Below are positions 51,746 through 59,558 of a stretch of 64,000 bases of DNA, in pieces. Below the pieces are notes generated by a model, which had not been told where the DNA came from, did not search any database, and saw only the letters and a list, made by a program, of their open reading frames with translations. Source of the stretch: Bacteroidota bacterium (GTDB lineage: Bacteria; Bacteroidota; JABWAT01); assembly GCA_017303995.1 (NCBI GenBank), contig JAFLBE010000024.1:1-64000 (forward strand), given 5' to 3'. A program made the position numbers and the translations under genes. How positions within the stretch are numbered: the stretch's first letter is position 1; each line of letters begins with the position of its first letter.

Positions 51746-52369
51746 ATGAAATTTCAACTTACTTTAGTGGTTATTGTATTTTTTTTCGGGTGTGAATCAA
51801 CAAAAGTATTGCCTTTGAGATTTGCCTACCACGAAGAGTATTCTGTTCCCTTAGGATATAATATATTCAAAACTGTGCCAGGGGTATCTAAAACGGTAAG
51901 GTATACAGGAGTTTCAGGAAACACAGCTTTTTTTGAAGAAAGCCGGGAAATTAAAAGTTATGATTCTGAGGGTGATTATCAGGATGAAACTGTTAAAAAG
52001 GAACTTCGGGTAGAGCCCTTTGCAGGAGATTCGACAGCTCTTATTGAAGGAGTGAAAATAAAGTTTTTAAAGGTTGATAATTACGGGGTTAATTTTAAAA
52101 TTTTGGATTATCACAATCAGAAGCGTATCCAGGTTCTAAGAAAAAGTTATGGTGCACAAACCCGGTTGATTTTAAAGAATTTTGATACAGTCGAGTGCGT
52201 AGTATGGGATGAAACCCAAACGGAATTGGTCGTTGTGCCTTTCAGCATTGAAAATGAAATTTCGGGGAAGCCAAAACACAAGATTGGATCAAAAGAACTA
52301 CCGTCAGGAACAATTCTCCATATTAAAAAATCAGAAATTACTTCCATGGTTTCGTTGAGTGAGTACTAA
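51746..52369 (+). CDS. Lipoprotein of unknown function
   Basis: The start ATG at 51746 follows AAGGAAC. The signal MKFQLTLVVIVFFFGC has a lipobox ending in Cys16. The rest (about 190 residues) is a beta-rich domain with no family I recognise (FEESREIKSYDSEGDYQDETVKKELRVEPFAGDS, LVVVPFSIENEISGKPKHK). Codon choice is more AT-rich than its neighbours, which could mean recent transfer. It stands alone between divergent sufB and the converging LytTR gene. Confidence 0.7.
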   Translation: MKFQLTLVVIVFFFGCESTKVLPLRFAYHEEYSVPLGYNIFKTVPGVSKTVRYTGVSGNTAFFEESREIKSYDSEGDYQDETVKKELRVEPFAGDSTALIEGVKIKFLKVDNYGVNFKILDYHNQKRIQVLRKSYGAQTRLILKNFDTVECVVWDETQTELVVVPFSIENEISGKPKHKIGSKELPSGTILHIKKSEITSMVSLSEY

Positions 52370-52401
52370 AATCCTGATCAGGCAGAATGCAGAAAAATAA
52401 G

Positions 52402-53121
52402 CTAAAGCATTCTACTTTTCATGAATAAGTCAAACGATTCCCGGTAGGCATCGCCCACAGAAAAATACTGGTTTCCGACAAAAACCCGGTTCCGGTCAAC
52501 TGAAGTGATTTTTGAAATCTGAATCAGAAAAGACCGGTGAACTCTTAAAAACTTACCGGGTGACAGTTTGGATTCCAGTTCTTTAAGCGTGCCGTGAACC
52601 AAAAGTTTTTTGCCCGATTCAAGGTGATATGAAACGTAATCGCCATCCGCTTCAAGAAATAAGACCGATTCCAGATTGACCGGAATCAACCTTCCCTCTG
52701 CCTTTACAAACCAGATTTCATTCTCAGGATGTTTTTCAGACTCAGCCGGTGGTTTTACAGGAAAAATCTGATCTCGGGCTTTTGAAACTGATTCCAGAAA
52801 CTCTTCATATCCAAAGGGTTTCAGCAGATAGTCAATGGCTCTTACTTTATATCCTTCAAGCGCAAACTCAGAATACGCCGTTGTAAAAATGACTTTTGTT
52901 TTACCCTGAATCAGACGGGACAGCTGAATTCCGGTTAAATCGGGCATTTGAATATCCATAAAAACCAGATCAACCGAATTTGACGAAATCCATTCAAAAG
53001 CCTGAACCGAACTCAGGAATTTACCGGCCAGTTCAAGACCCGGAGTACGAAGGATGTACGATTCCAGATTTTGAAGGGCAAGCGGTTCATCATCAACAGC
53101 AGCAACTTTAAGTTTTTCCAT
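52402..53121 (-). CDS. LytTR-family response regulator
   Basis: The receiver domain (1-118: LKVAAVDDEPLALQNLESYI, phosphoacceptor Asp in VDLVFMDIQMPDLTG, Lys in YLLKPFGYEE) is followed by a LytTR DNA-binding domain (about 140-238: IWFVKAEGRLIPVNLESVLFLEADGDYVSYHLESGKKLLVHGTLKELESKL and FLRVHRSFLIQISKI). The ATG at 53121 overlaps the kinase gene by 14 bases. It is the last gene of the MacAB-TolC operon and probably regulates that operon. Confidence 0.93.
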   Translation of the reverse strand: MEKLKVAAVDDEPLALQNLESYILRTPGLELAGKFLSSVQAFEWISSNSVDLVFMDIQMPDLTGIQLSRLIQGKTKVIFTTAYSEFALEGYKVRAIDYLLKPFGYEEFLESVSKARDQIFPVKPPAESEKHPENEIWFVKAEGRLIPVNLESVLFLEADGDYVSYHLESGKKLLVHGTLKELESKLSPGKFLRVHRSFLIQISKITSVDRNRVFVGNQYFSVGDAYRESFDLFMKSRML

Positions 53122-54202
53122 GAGTTTCCACGGGGAAAGAAAGCATGACCCGGAACCGGGATTCTGTGGATGAAATGTCAAGAATATGACGGTTTGGATA
53201 AAGCAGTTCAAGTCGTCTTTTTACATTGGCAATACCAATTTTTTCACGATTTTCTTCCTCTTTATCTTCGTTTTTTGGCAGAATGGTATTTTCGGTTATC
53301 AGGGTTATAAGTCCGAGTTCTTCTTTTAATGAGATCAGGATGGGTCCGGGATTGGTATAACTGACACCATATTTAAAAACATTTTCCACAATCGGAATGA
53401 ACATCATGGGTGAAATATATCCGCCGGATGTTTTATCAGGAAATTGAATTTCCAGCGGAAAATCGGGTGTTAGCCTGAGCTGCATCAAATGAAGATAATG
53501 GTTGAGAAAACCGACTTCTTTCTCCAACGGAACGAGATTTCCTTCCGACTCGTAAAGCAGATATCTCATGAGTTTCGACATTTCAAGAACGGCAATTTTT
53601 GCCCGGGACGGATCGATATCAACCAACGAATAAATATTGTTGAGCGTGTTAAAGAAAAAATGTGGATGAATCTGATTTCTTAAAGCAAGCAGCTCACCTG
53701 AAAGCCTCTGCCGTTCAGCATCCAGCCGACTTTGTTCATTTTTATACCAGGTTCTAAGCAATGCAATACTGGTACTGACTCCCAGAATCATGATAAAACT
53801 GAATAAATGAAACATGGCCAGAGGCGGTTTTTGGGGTGGTTTTGGCATTCCCTCCCGGTAAACCCTGAATTTCTCAATTTCCGGCAAAAGGGAATCAATC
53901 CAGCTGGTTCCCGCCACCAAAATACCAAAAGTGCCCGCAACAAAAAGCAGATAAATCCATCCCCGGTGGGTTATCAGAAATCTGGGAACCATAAACAGGG
54001 AATTAAAATAAAACAGAATGGCATACAACGTGAGAGTAAGGGTCATTCTGATGAACCAGGTGTTCGAAAAGAACGGATCTCTCTGGGTCGCTGTCCAGAA
54101 AAAGGCAACCAGGCTCAACCAAACGAAAAGATGGAGAAAAATCACCAGCAGATTGTGTCTGCCTTCCGACTGGTTTTTTAAAAAGCCGGTTAAGTTATTC
54201 AT
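53108..54202 (-). CDS. LytS/YpdA-type sensor histidine kinase
   Basis: Four membrane helices in the first 150 residues are followed by a His_kinase domain of the PF06580 type, with the phosphoaccepting His in LRNQIHPHFFFNTLNNIYSLVDIDP and a HATPase (PMMFIPIVENVFKYGVSY, IGIANVKRRLELLYP). This family always pairs with LytTR regulators; the partner gene follows with overlap. It overlaps the permease gene by 8 bases. Confidence 0.92.
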   Translation of the reverse strand: MNNLTGFLKNQSEGRHNLLVIFLHLFVWLSLVAFFWTATQRDPFFSNTWFIRMTLTLTLYAILFYFNSLFMVPRFLITHRGWIYLLFVAGTFGILVAGTSWIDSLLPEIEKFRVYREGMPKPPQKPPLAMFHLFSFIMILGVSTSIALLRTWYKNEQSRLDAERQRLSGELLALRNQIHPHFFFNTLNNIYSLVDIDPSRAKIAVLEMSKLMRYLLYESEGNLVPLEKEVGFLNHYLHLMQLRLTPDFPLEIQFPDKTSGGYISPMMFIPIVENVFKYGVSYTNPGPILISLKEELGLITLITENTILPKNEDKEEENREKIGIANVKRRLELLYPNRHILDISSTESRFRVMLSFPVETHGKT

Positions 54203-55418
54203 AACGGAGTGCCTCGATGGGGTCTAATTCTGATGCTTTTTTCGCCGGATAATAACCGAAAAAGATGCCGACGACTGCAGAGAAAGTAAAAGCCAGTAAA
54301 ATAGATGACGAACTCACCGTTACCGGCCAGTTTAAGATGGAACCTGCCAGCAATGAAATCAAATATCCGAAGATGATTCCCAGAATTCCACCCCAGACAC
54401 TTAACATAATCGATTCTGCCAGAAACTGAATTTTCACATCCCGATCGGTGGCTCCCAAAGCCATTCTGAGTCCGATTTCACGGGTTCTCTCAGTCACCGA
54501 AACGAGCATAATATTCATAATTCCGATTCCGCCAACAAGAAGTGAAATGGCGGCGATGCTGGAAAGCAGAAGAATCATTACTTTCGAAATTGAACCCAGC
54601 ATACTGGAAAGTTCTGACTGAGACCGGATTGAAAACCGTTCTTCACCATCACTCGAAATGATATTGGGTTTTGAAAGCATATACGCCCGGATGTCTGCCA
54701 TTGCCTGGGTCATTTTTGCTTCTGATTTGGCCGAAACCTGAATCTGCTGAATAAAAGTGGTTGCCAGAAGCCGTTTCTGCACTGTTTTCAGCGGAGCAAG
54801 AATAATATCATCCTGGTCCTGACCAAAGGTTCCGGATCCTTTAGCTTCCAGAATCCCGACAATTTTCATGGGAACCGTTCCAACACGGATGGTTTCCCCG
54901 ATCGGATTTGAACCGGCAGGAAATAATTTTTTGTAAACGGTTTTCCCGATCAGACAGTTTTTTGACATGCCATTGGCTTCCCTTTCCGTCAGCAAACGGC
55001 CGGAGCTGACTTTATAGGCTTTTATGGTGAAATAATCTGCCCAGATACCGGTTACATTTGACCGCCAGTTGTTGGTCTGGTAAACAATCTGTTGCCCCGA
55101 CTGAACAATGGGGGAAACAGCGACGACCGTTTTTACCGTTTCCTTTATTTTTTCGGCATCTTCAACTTCAAGCACACTCATGCTGCCGGCAGACTGTGCT
55201 ACCCCTCCCATCCGGAACGTGCCGGGGAAAATCATAATCACATTCACACCCATTGAGCGGACTTCCTTTTTGATACTTTCGTCGGATCCATTTCCGATGG
55301 CCTGCATGGCAATTACCGAAGCCACACCAATAATCACACCCAGCACTGTCAACCAGGATCTGACTCCGTTTCTGATGAGTGATGTGGTTGAAATTTTTAC
55401 TAAATCTTTGATTGTCAT
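54195..55418 (-). CDS. MacB-like ABC transporter permease
   Basis: This 407-residue FtsX/MacB-fold permease has an N-terminal helix (about 22-40), a MacB_PCD periplasmic domain (about 45-245) and three C-terminal helices (ISKVMILLLSSIAAISLLVGGIGIMNIMLVSVTERTREIGLRMALGA, then two more). It lacks the fused ATPase of E. coli MacB; that is a separate gene upstream. It works with the MacA-like adaptor and the TolC-like channel in a tripartite pump for drugs, peptides or lipoproteins. Confidence 0.94.
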   Translation of the reverse strand: MTIKDLVKISTTSLIRNGVRSWLTVLGVIIGVASVIAMQAIGNGSDESIKKEVRSMGVNVIMIFPGTFRMGGVAQSAGSMSVLEVEDAEKIKETVKTVVAVSPIVQSGQQIVYQTNNWRSNVTGIWADYFTIKAYKVSSGRLLTEREANGMSKNCLIGKTVYKKLFPAGSNPIGETIRVGTVPMKIVGILEAKGSGTFGQDQDDIILAPLKTVQKRLLATTFIQQIQVSAKSEAKMTQAMADIRAYMLSKPNIISSDGEERFSIRSQSELSSMLGSISKVMILLLSSIAAISLLVGGIGIMNIMLVSVTERTREIGLRMALGATDRDVKIQFLAESIMLSVWGGILGIIFGYLISLLAGSILNWPVTVSSSSILLAFTFSAVVGIFFGYYPAKKASELDPIEALRYE

Positions 55419-55474
55419 GATCGTACCTGACTAATTTTTTTCAAAACCGGCTGCTGATTTCATGTTCTGTTTGA

Positions 55475-56197
55475 TCAAGTGACCCTGATTGCGTCAGCGA
55501 AATTTTTGGGTTCCTGAATCTGATCTGTAATAATATGTCCGTCTCTAAGTGAAATGACCCGGCGGCAACGGGCAGCAACATCCGGTTCGTGGGTCACGAT
55601 CACGACGGTTGTACCTGATTTATTCAGTCCGGAAAGAATTTCCATGACCGAAGCGGTGCTTTCTGAATCGAGATTTCCGGTTGGTTCGTCGGCAAGAATG
55701 AGTTTCGGGTTTGAAACCAATGCACGGGCGATGGCAACTCTCTGCTGCTGGCCGCCTGAAAGTTCTGACGGTTTGTGAAGTGCCCGGTCACTCAGTCCCA
55801 TCCGGTCCAAAGCTTCCATCGCCAGTTTTTTTCTGCTTCCTTCCGGGATGGACGGATTATACAGCATCGGAAGTTCAACATTATCGAGTGCCGACGTTCT
55901 TTGCAAAAGCTGAAAAGATTGAAACACAAAGCCGATTTTCCGGTTTCTTAGTGCTGCCAATTCACGATTCTGCATACCCGCCACGGCAACGCCATCCAAA
56001 ATATACTTTCCTGATGTTGGCCGGTCGAGACAACCCAGAATGCCGAGCAAGGTCGATTTTCCTGATCCGCTTGAGCCTGTAATGGCAACCAATTCGCCGG
56101 TTCCAATTGTAAAATTGACATCCTTGAGTGCTTCAACCCTTACGGTTCCATTGTCAAAAACCCGGCCTAGGTTTTCAGCCTGAATAACTGGTTTCAT
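55475..56197 (-). CDS. MacB-like ABC transporter ATPase
   Basis: The ATPase subunit has Walker A GSSGSGKST, Q-loop [21 protein letters not shown], signature LSGGQQQRVAIARAL, Walker [13 protein letters not shown] and switch His VIVTHEPD. It stands between the adaptor (8-bp gap) and the permease (56-bp gap). Together these form the cytoplasmic engine of the efflux pump. Confidence 0.95.
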   Translation of the reverse strand: MKPVIQAENLGRVFDNGTVRVEALKDVNFTIGTGELVAITGSSGSGKSTLLGILGCLDRPTSGKYILDGVAVAGMQNRELAALRNRKIGFVFQSFQLLQRTSALDNVELPMLYNPSIPEGSRKKLAMEALDRMGLSDRALHKPSELSGGQQQRVAIARALVSNPKLILADEPTGNLDSESTASVMEILSGLNKSGTTVVIVTHEPDVAARCRRVISLRDGHIITDQIQEPKNFADAIRVT

Positions 56198-56205
56198 GGG
56201 GTGCC

Positions 56206-57390
56206 TCAGTTTTTCTTTGCACCGGGAGGTGTTGGCAGGAACGGACTCCGTGTTGCAGCCGTTGCACTTGCATCAGGTTCACTGATTACCGAAACCACAA
56301 GTTGCTGAACAGGAAGCGCAGGTTCATTGATCTCGGTTCTTGATCCGTTTGAAAATCCGGCCGTGATTGCTTTCTGATCAAGCTGCCCGGGCGAAACGAT
56401 CCAAATCCAGGATTTCGGGTTTTCCGTTTTGGTGACTTTAATCCCGGATTTTTCGAGCCGCTGAATCTGATCGTCTGTGATCGCAAGATTGATTGCTGAT
56501 GTGGTCACAGAAACGACTTGTTTCACAATCCAGGTTTGAATGGAAAGGGTTGCCGTCATGCCCGGCATCAGTTTTTCGTCGTCATTATTCACCGAAACAA
56601 TAACCGTGTAAGTCACCACATTCTGGCTGATGGTGGGTTCCAGCCGGATTTCAGTTACCATTCCTTCAAAGTTTCGCCCCGGATAGGCATCAACCGTAAA
56701 TTTTACCTGCTGATTTTTCCTGACCTGACCGATATCCGCTTCATCTACATCCGCCTCAATTTTCATGACTTTAAGGTCGGCAGCCATTGTGAACAAGGTT
56801 GGCGTATTGAAACTTGCGGCTACGGTTTGTCCGAGTTCCACATTTCTCGATAATATCGTGCCATCCATTGGCGCTGTTATGGTTGCCAGTTCCAGGTTGA
56901 CTTTATTCCGGTTCAGCATGGCTGACGAACTGCTCACATTGGCTTTTGCAGTCAGATATTCTGCCTGAGCCATTTCAAGTTCGAGATCGGTACTGATTCC
57001 CTGAGTGTGAAGGATTTTCGTCCGTTCAAAGTTTCGTGCTGAAATATCCATCTGGATCTGATTCCGTTCCAGCGCAGCTTCTGATTCGGTGACGGAGGCA
57101 TTCAGATTTCTCGTATCCAATTGGGCTAGAATCTGACCTTTTTTAACCTGCATATTAAAATCACCGTTCAGTTTGGCGACTACACCCGAGACCTGGGTTC
57201 CAACCTCGACGGTTCCAACCGCTGACAACGTTCCGGTTGCGGTAATTTCTGAAGTCAGATCCGACTTGGTAACCGAATCCGTTTCGATGACGGGCAGAGA
57301 AACGCCATTTCCCATGAAATAGGGAATTCCGACTGCCAGCAGAATGACGGCAACGATGCCGGAAATCCAGTAAATTGTTTTGCGACTCAT
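56206..57390 (-). CDS. MacA-like periplasmic adaptor (HlyD/RND type)
   Basis: An N-terminal membrane anchor (about 6-24) precedes a lipoyl-like half motif (GTVEVGTQVSGVVAKLNGDFNMQVKKGQILAQLD), a coiled-coil hairpin (about 95-165), the second lipoyl half (ATITAPMDGTILSRNVELGQTVAASFNTPTLFTMA) and a beta-barrel domain. It links the ABC permease to the outer-membrane channel. It starts one base before the end of the preceding TolC gene. The C-terminus is Ala/Thr/Pro-rich. Confidence 0.94.
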   Translation of the reverse strand: MSRKTIYWISGIVAVILLAVGIPYFMGNGVSLPVIETDSVTKSDLTSEITATGTLSAVGTVEVGTQVSGVVAKLNGDFNMQVKKGQILAQLDTRNLNASVTESEAALERNQIQMDISARNFERTKILHTQGISTDLELEMAQAEYLTAKANVSSSSAMLNRNKVNLELATITAPMDGTILSRNVELGQTVAASFNTPTLFTMAADLKVMKIEADVDEADIGQVRKNQQVKFTVDAYPGRNFEGMVTEIRLEPTISQNVVTYTVIVSVNNDDEKLMPGMTATLSIQTWIVKQVVSVTTSAINLAITDDQIQRLEKSGIKVTKTENPKSWIWIVSPGQLDQKAITAGFSNGSRTEINEPALPVQQLVVSVISEPDASATAATRSPFLPTPPGAKKN

Positions 57391-57391
57391 C

Positions 57392-58828
57392 TTACCACTC
57401 CAATTCTTTCTGCTGATAATAATCCAGCGTCAGCCGGTTCAGCACATGTTGATATTTCACTTGTAAAAATTCAGTTTCCCGTTGCTGAAGGGCATTTTTC
57501 TCGGTCAGGTAGTCATAACCTGAAATCAAACCCTGTTCATATTTCTTTTCTGTCTGGTTGAAGGCAGCCTGTGCGAGGTTATAGGCATATTTCGAAGCCT
57601 CAAACTGTTTCAGGGAATTCCGGTAATTGAAAACGGTAGATTCCACCTGTTTTTTAACGGAAACTTCAGTTTGCTTCTCGTTCAGTTTTGCTTTTTCAAA
57701 CTGGATTTCCGACTGTTCAATCCGGGTGGACCGGCTCCGGTTATCGAGAATCGGGAAGCTCAGGTTAAGCCCGATGTACGGACTCAAATTCTGGCTGATC
57801 TGATCACCAAAAGAGGTTTTTTTCCAGGTGGAAACGGGCTGATCAGAAAGGACAAGTTCGGTCGGATCTGATTGCAGATAACCGGAAGGAACTGAACTCG
57901 TTGTTCCGGTAAAAGACTGGGTTTGGTTCCGTGATGACCACGAAGTTGAAAGTCCGTAAGTGAGACTTAAGGAAGGAAACCAGCTTCCTTTTGAGGAAGA
58001 AAGTGAATAATCGCTTGCAATCCGATTAAATTCTGCAGATTTGAACTCTGGTAAAGCAGATTTTGCAGCCAGATAAACCGGTTCTATATCAACGGTGGAA
58101 TCCTGAAGATGACCGGCAATTGATAATGGGATGAGAACCTGAATGGAAATAAGAGAATCTGACGGATAGTTTAATACCTGTTTCAGATTTAGTTGAGCCA
58201 GACGAAGATTGCTTTCCTGAGAAATTGAGTTGTAATCATCAACAGCCAACTGTGATTCACCTTGCAACACCATATAATCAGAAGCCAGGCCAAGTGCAGC
58301 TTTTGCTTTGATTTTCACCAGATTCCGGGATGAAACTTCAACCTGTGATCTGGCTGCAATCAGTTTTTCTCTGTTGAGTAAGACCTGAAGGTAGGCCTGA
58401 ATTACCGTCAGTTTCAGTGAATTTTTTCTGGCTTCCAGATCGTAAAATCCCGATTCAACCGTCGCCGATGATTGCAAGAAGGAATTGTATTTTTGTGCTC
58501 CGCTGAACAAGTCAAGGGCACCTGAAAGTCCGGCATTGCCAGACTGACTTGATTTATCGCCGGAAACTGCATTTGGTGTGGCATTCCAGTTATGTCCGGC
58601 ATTCAAAGAAAGACTTGGCAACATCTGGCTGAAGGAACGGGTTTTTTCGGATTCTGTGATTTTTTGTGTCAATCTTCCAGATTGAATCTCAAGGTTGTGA
58701 CTCCAGGCGTACTGTACACACTCATTAATTCCCCAGACTTTCCCGGTTGTATCTGCTTTCATGGTTTGACCAAAGGCTGACAATGAACCGGTCAAAAGAG
58801 AAAGAAGTAAAAGATTAAAGATCTTCAT
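57392..58828 (-). CDS. TolC-family outer membrane channel
   Basis: The signal peptide ends in GSLSAFGQ. Two outer membrane efflux (OEP) repeats follow: GINECVQYAWSHNLEIQSGRL, KLTVIQAYLQVLLNREKLIAARSQVEVSSRNLVKIKAKAALGLASDYMVLQGESQ, and in the second half NEKQTEVSVKKQVESTVFNYRNSLKQFEASKYAYNLAQAAFNQTEKKYEQGLISGYDYL. It is the channel of the pump. Its start overlaps the end of the Spy-like gene by 14 bases. Confidence 0.93.
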   Translation of the reverse strand: MKIFNLLLLSLLTGSLSAFGQTMKADTTGKVWGINECVQYAWSHNLEIQSGRLTQKITESEKTRSFSQMLPSLSLNAGHNWNATPNAVSGDKSSQSGNAGLSGALDLFSGAQKYNSFLQSSATVESGFYDLEARKNSLKLTVIQAYLQVLLNREKLIAARSQVEVSSRNLVKIKAKAALGLASDYMVLQGESQLAVDDYNSISQESNLRLAQLNLKQVLNYPSDSLISIQVLIPLSIAGHLQDSTVDIEPVYLAAKSALPEFKSAEFNRIASDYSLSSSKGSWFPSLSLTYGLSTSWSSRNQTQSFTGTTSSVPSGYLQSDPTELVLSDQPVSTWKKTSFGDQISQNLSPYIGLNLSFPILDNRSRSTRIEQSEIQFEKAKLNEKQTEVSVKKQVESTVFNYRNSLKQFEASKYAYNLAQAAFNQTEKKYEQGLISGYDYLTEKNALQQRETEFLQVKYQHVLNRLTLDYYQQKELEW

Positions 58829-59273
58829 TCAATTTCTCCCGAACGAGCTCCTGAATTTTCTTTTTATTATCCTGATAGGTTTGCCATTGTTCAGGATTCA
58901 GGATTTGTTTCAAACTATCTTCCTTAACTGAAAAAGCAGGATTGTTTGCCATTCTATCAGGTCTCGGTCCGTTCATTCCCATGCCACCCTGGTGCCCGCC
59001 TTGTGGTGGTCCACCACCCATTCTGCCCATACCGGGTTGGCCTGATGCGGGTCGGTTTTTCATATTTTCTTTATGAAAGGTTTCAAGCACTTTTTGAAGC
59101 CTGTCCTGCTGATAGCCATCAAGAGCCAGCAAATCAGTAAAAACACTGATTTCTGCAGTTGCTAATTTTTGAGGATCTGGGAGCGTTCCCTGTGGCTGGG
59201 CAGAAACTTGGGATGCTGTTGCTGCAAGCATGGCCAGCAAAGCGGATGTGATGATCATAGATTTAAAAGTCAT
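58815..59273 (-). CDS. Spy/CpxP-like periplasmic protein at the head of the efflux operon
   Basis: I use the ATG at 59273 (MTFKSMIITSALLAMLAATASQVSAQ signal, AAGGA upstream). The mature part has a helical Spy-like region (LLALDGYQQDRLQKVLETFHKENMKNRP), a Gly/Met/His-rich linker (GMGRMGGGPPQGGHQGGMGMNG) that could bind metal, and a second helical part (SLKQILNPEQWQTYQDNKKK). The repeated LxPEQ..xY.. pattern is that of the Spy family. It overlaps tolC and probably senses or buffers the stress that induces the pump. Confidence 0.82.
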   Translation of the reverse strand: MTFKSMIITSALLAMLAATASQVSAQPQGTLPDPQKLATAEISVFTDLLALDGYQQDRLQKVLETFHKENMKNRPASGQPGMGRMGGGPPQGGHQGGMGMNGPRPDRMANNPAFSVKEDSLKQILNPEQWQTYQDNKKKIQELVREKLNEDL

Positions 59274-59519
59274 CCTGTTTTCCTTTCTTAATTTGTTTCC
59301 TGCAAACTTCAGAAAAAGTAGGAAAGTGAACCCACTTTTTTCGGTGAACCGGTCGGGATTTTCGGTGAAACCGTTGAAAACGTTAAACGCAACGACCCAA
59401 AGAAAATACAAAAAGCGCAAGAAGTATCATGGGATTATTTAGTATTGGATTTCGTAAATCCGAAATTTTGGGTAAAACCAGCGCTGGTTTCGGAAATAAT
59501 TTCCACCAGAAAATATCCG

Positions 59520-59527
59520 TATCTTTG
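59520..59527 (+). promoter_or_regulatory. Candidate -10 box TATCTTTG before the endonuclease gene
   Basis: TATCTTTG is identical to that before tRNA-Arg and matches the Bacteroidota TAnnTTTG. The -35 region (TAATTT around 59497) is weak. It lies 31 bases before the TTG start. Confidence 0.45.
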
Positions 59528-59558
59528 CAGTCCCACAACTAAACCTGGAGAACACGTT

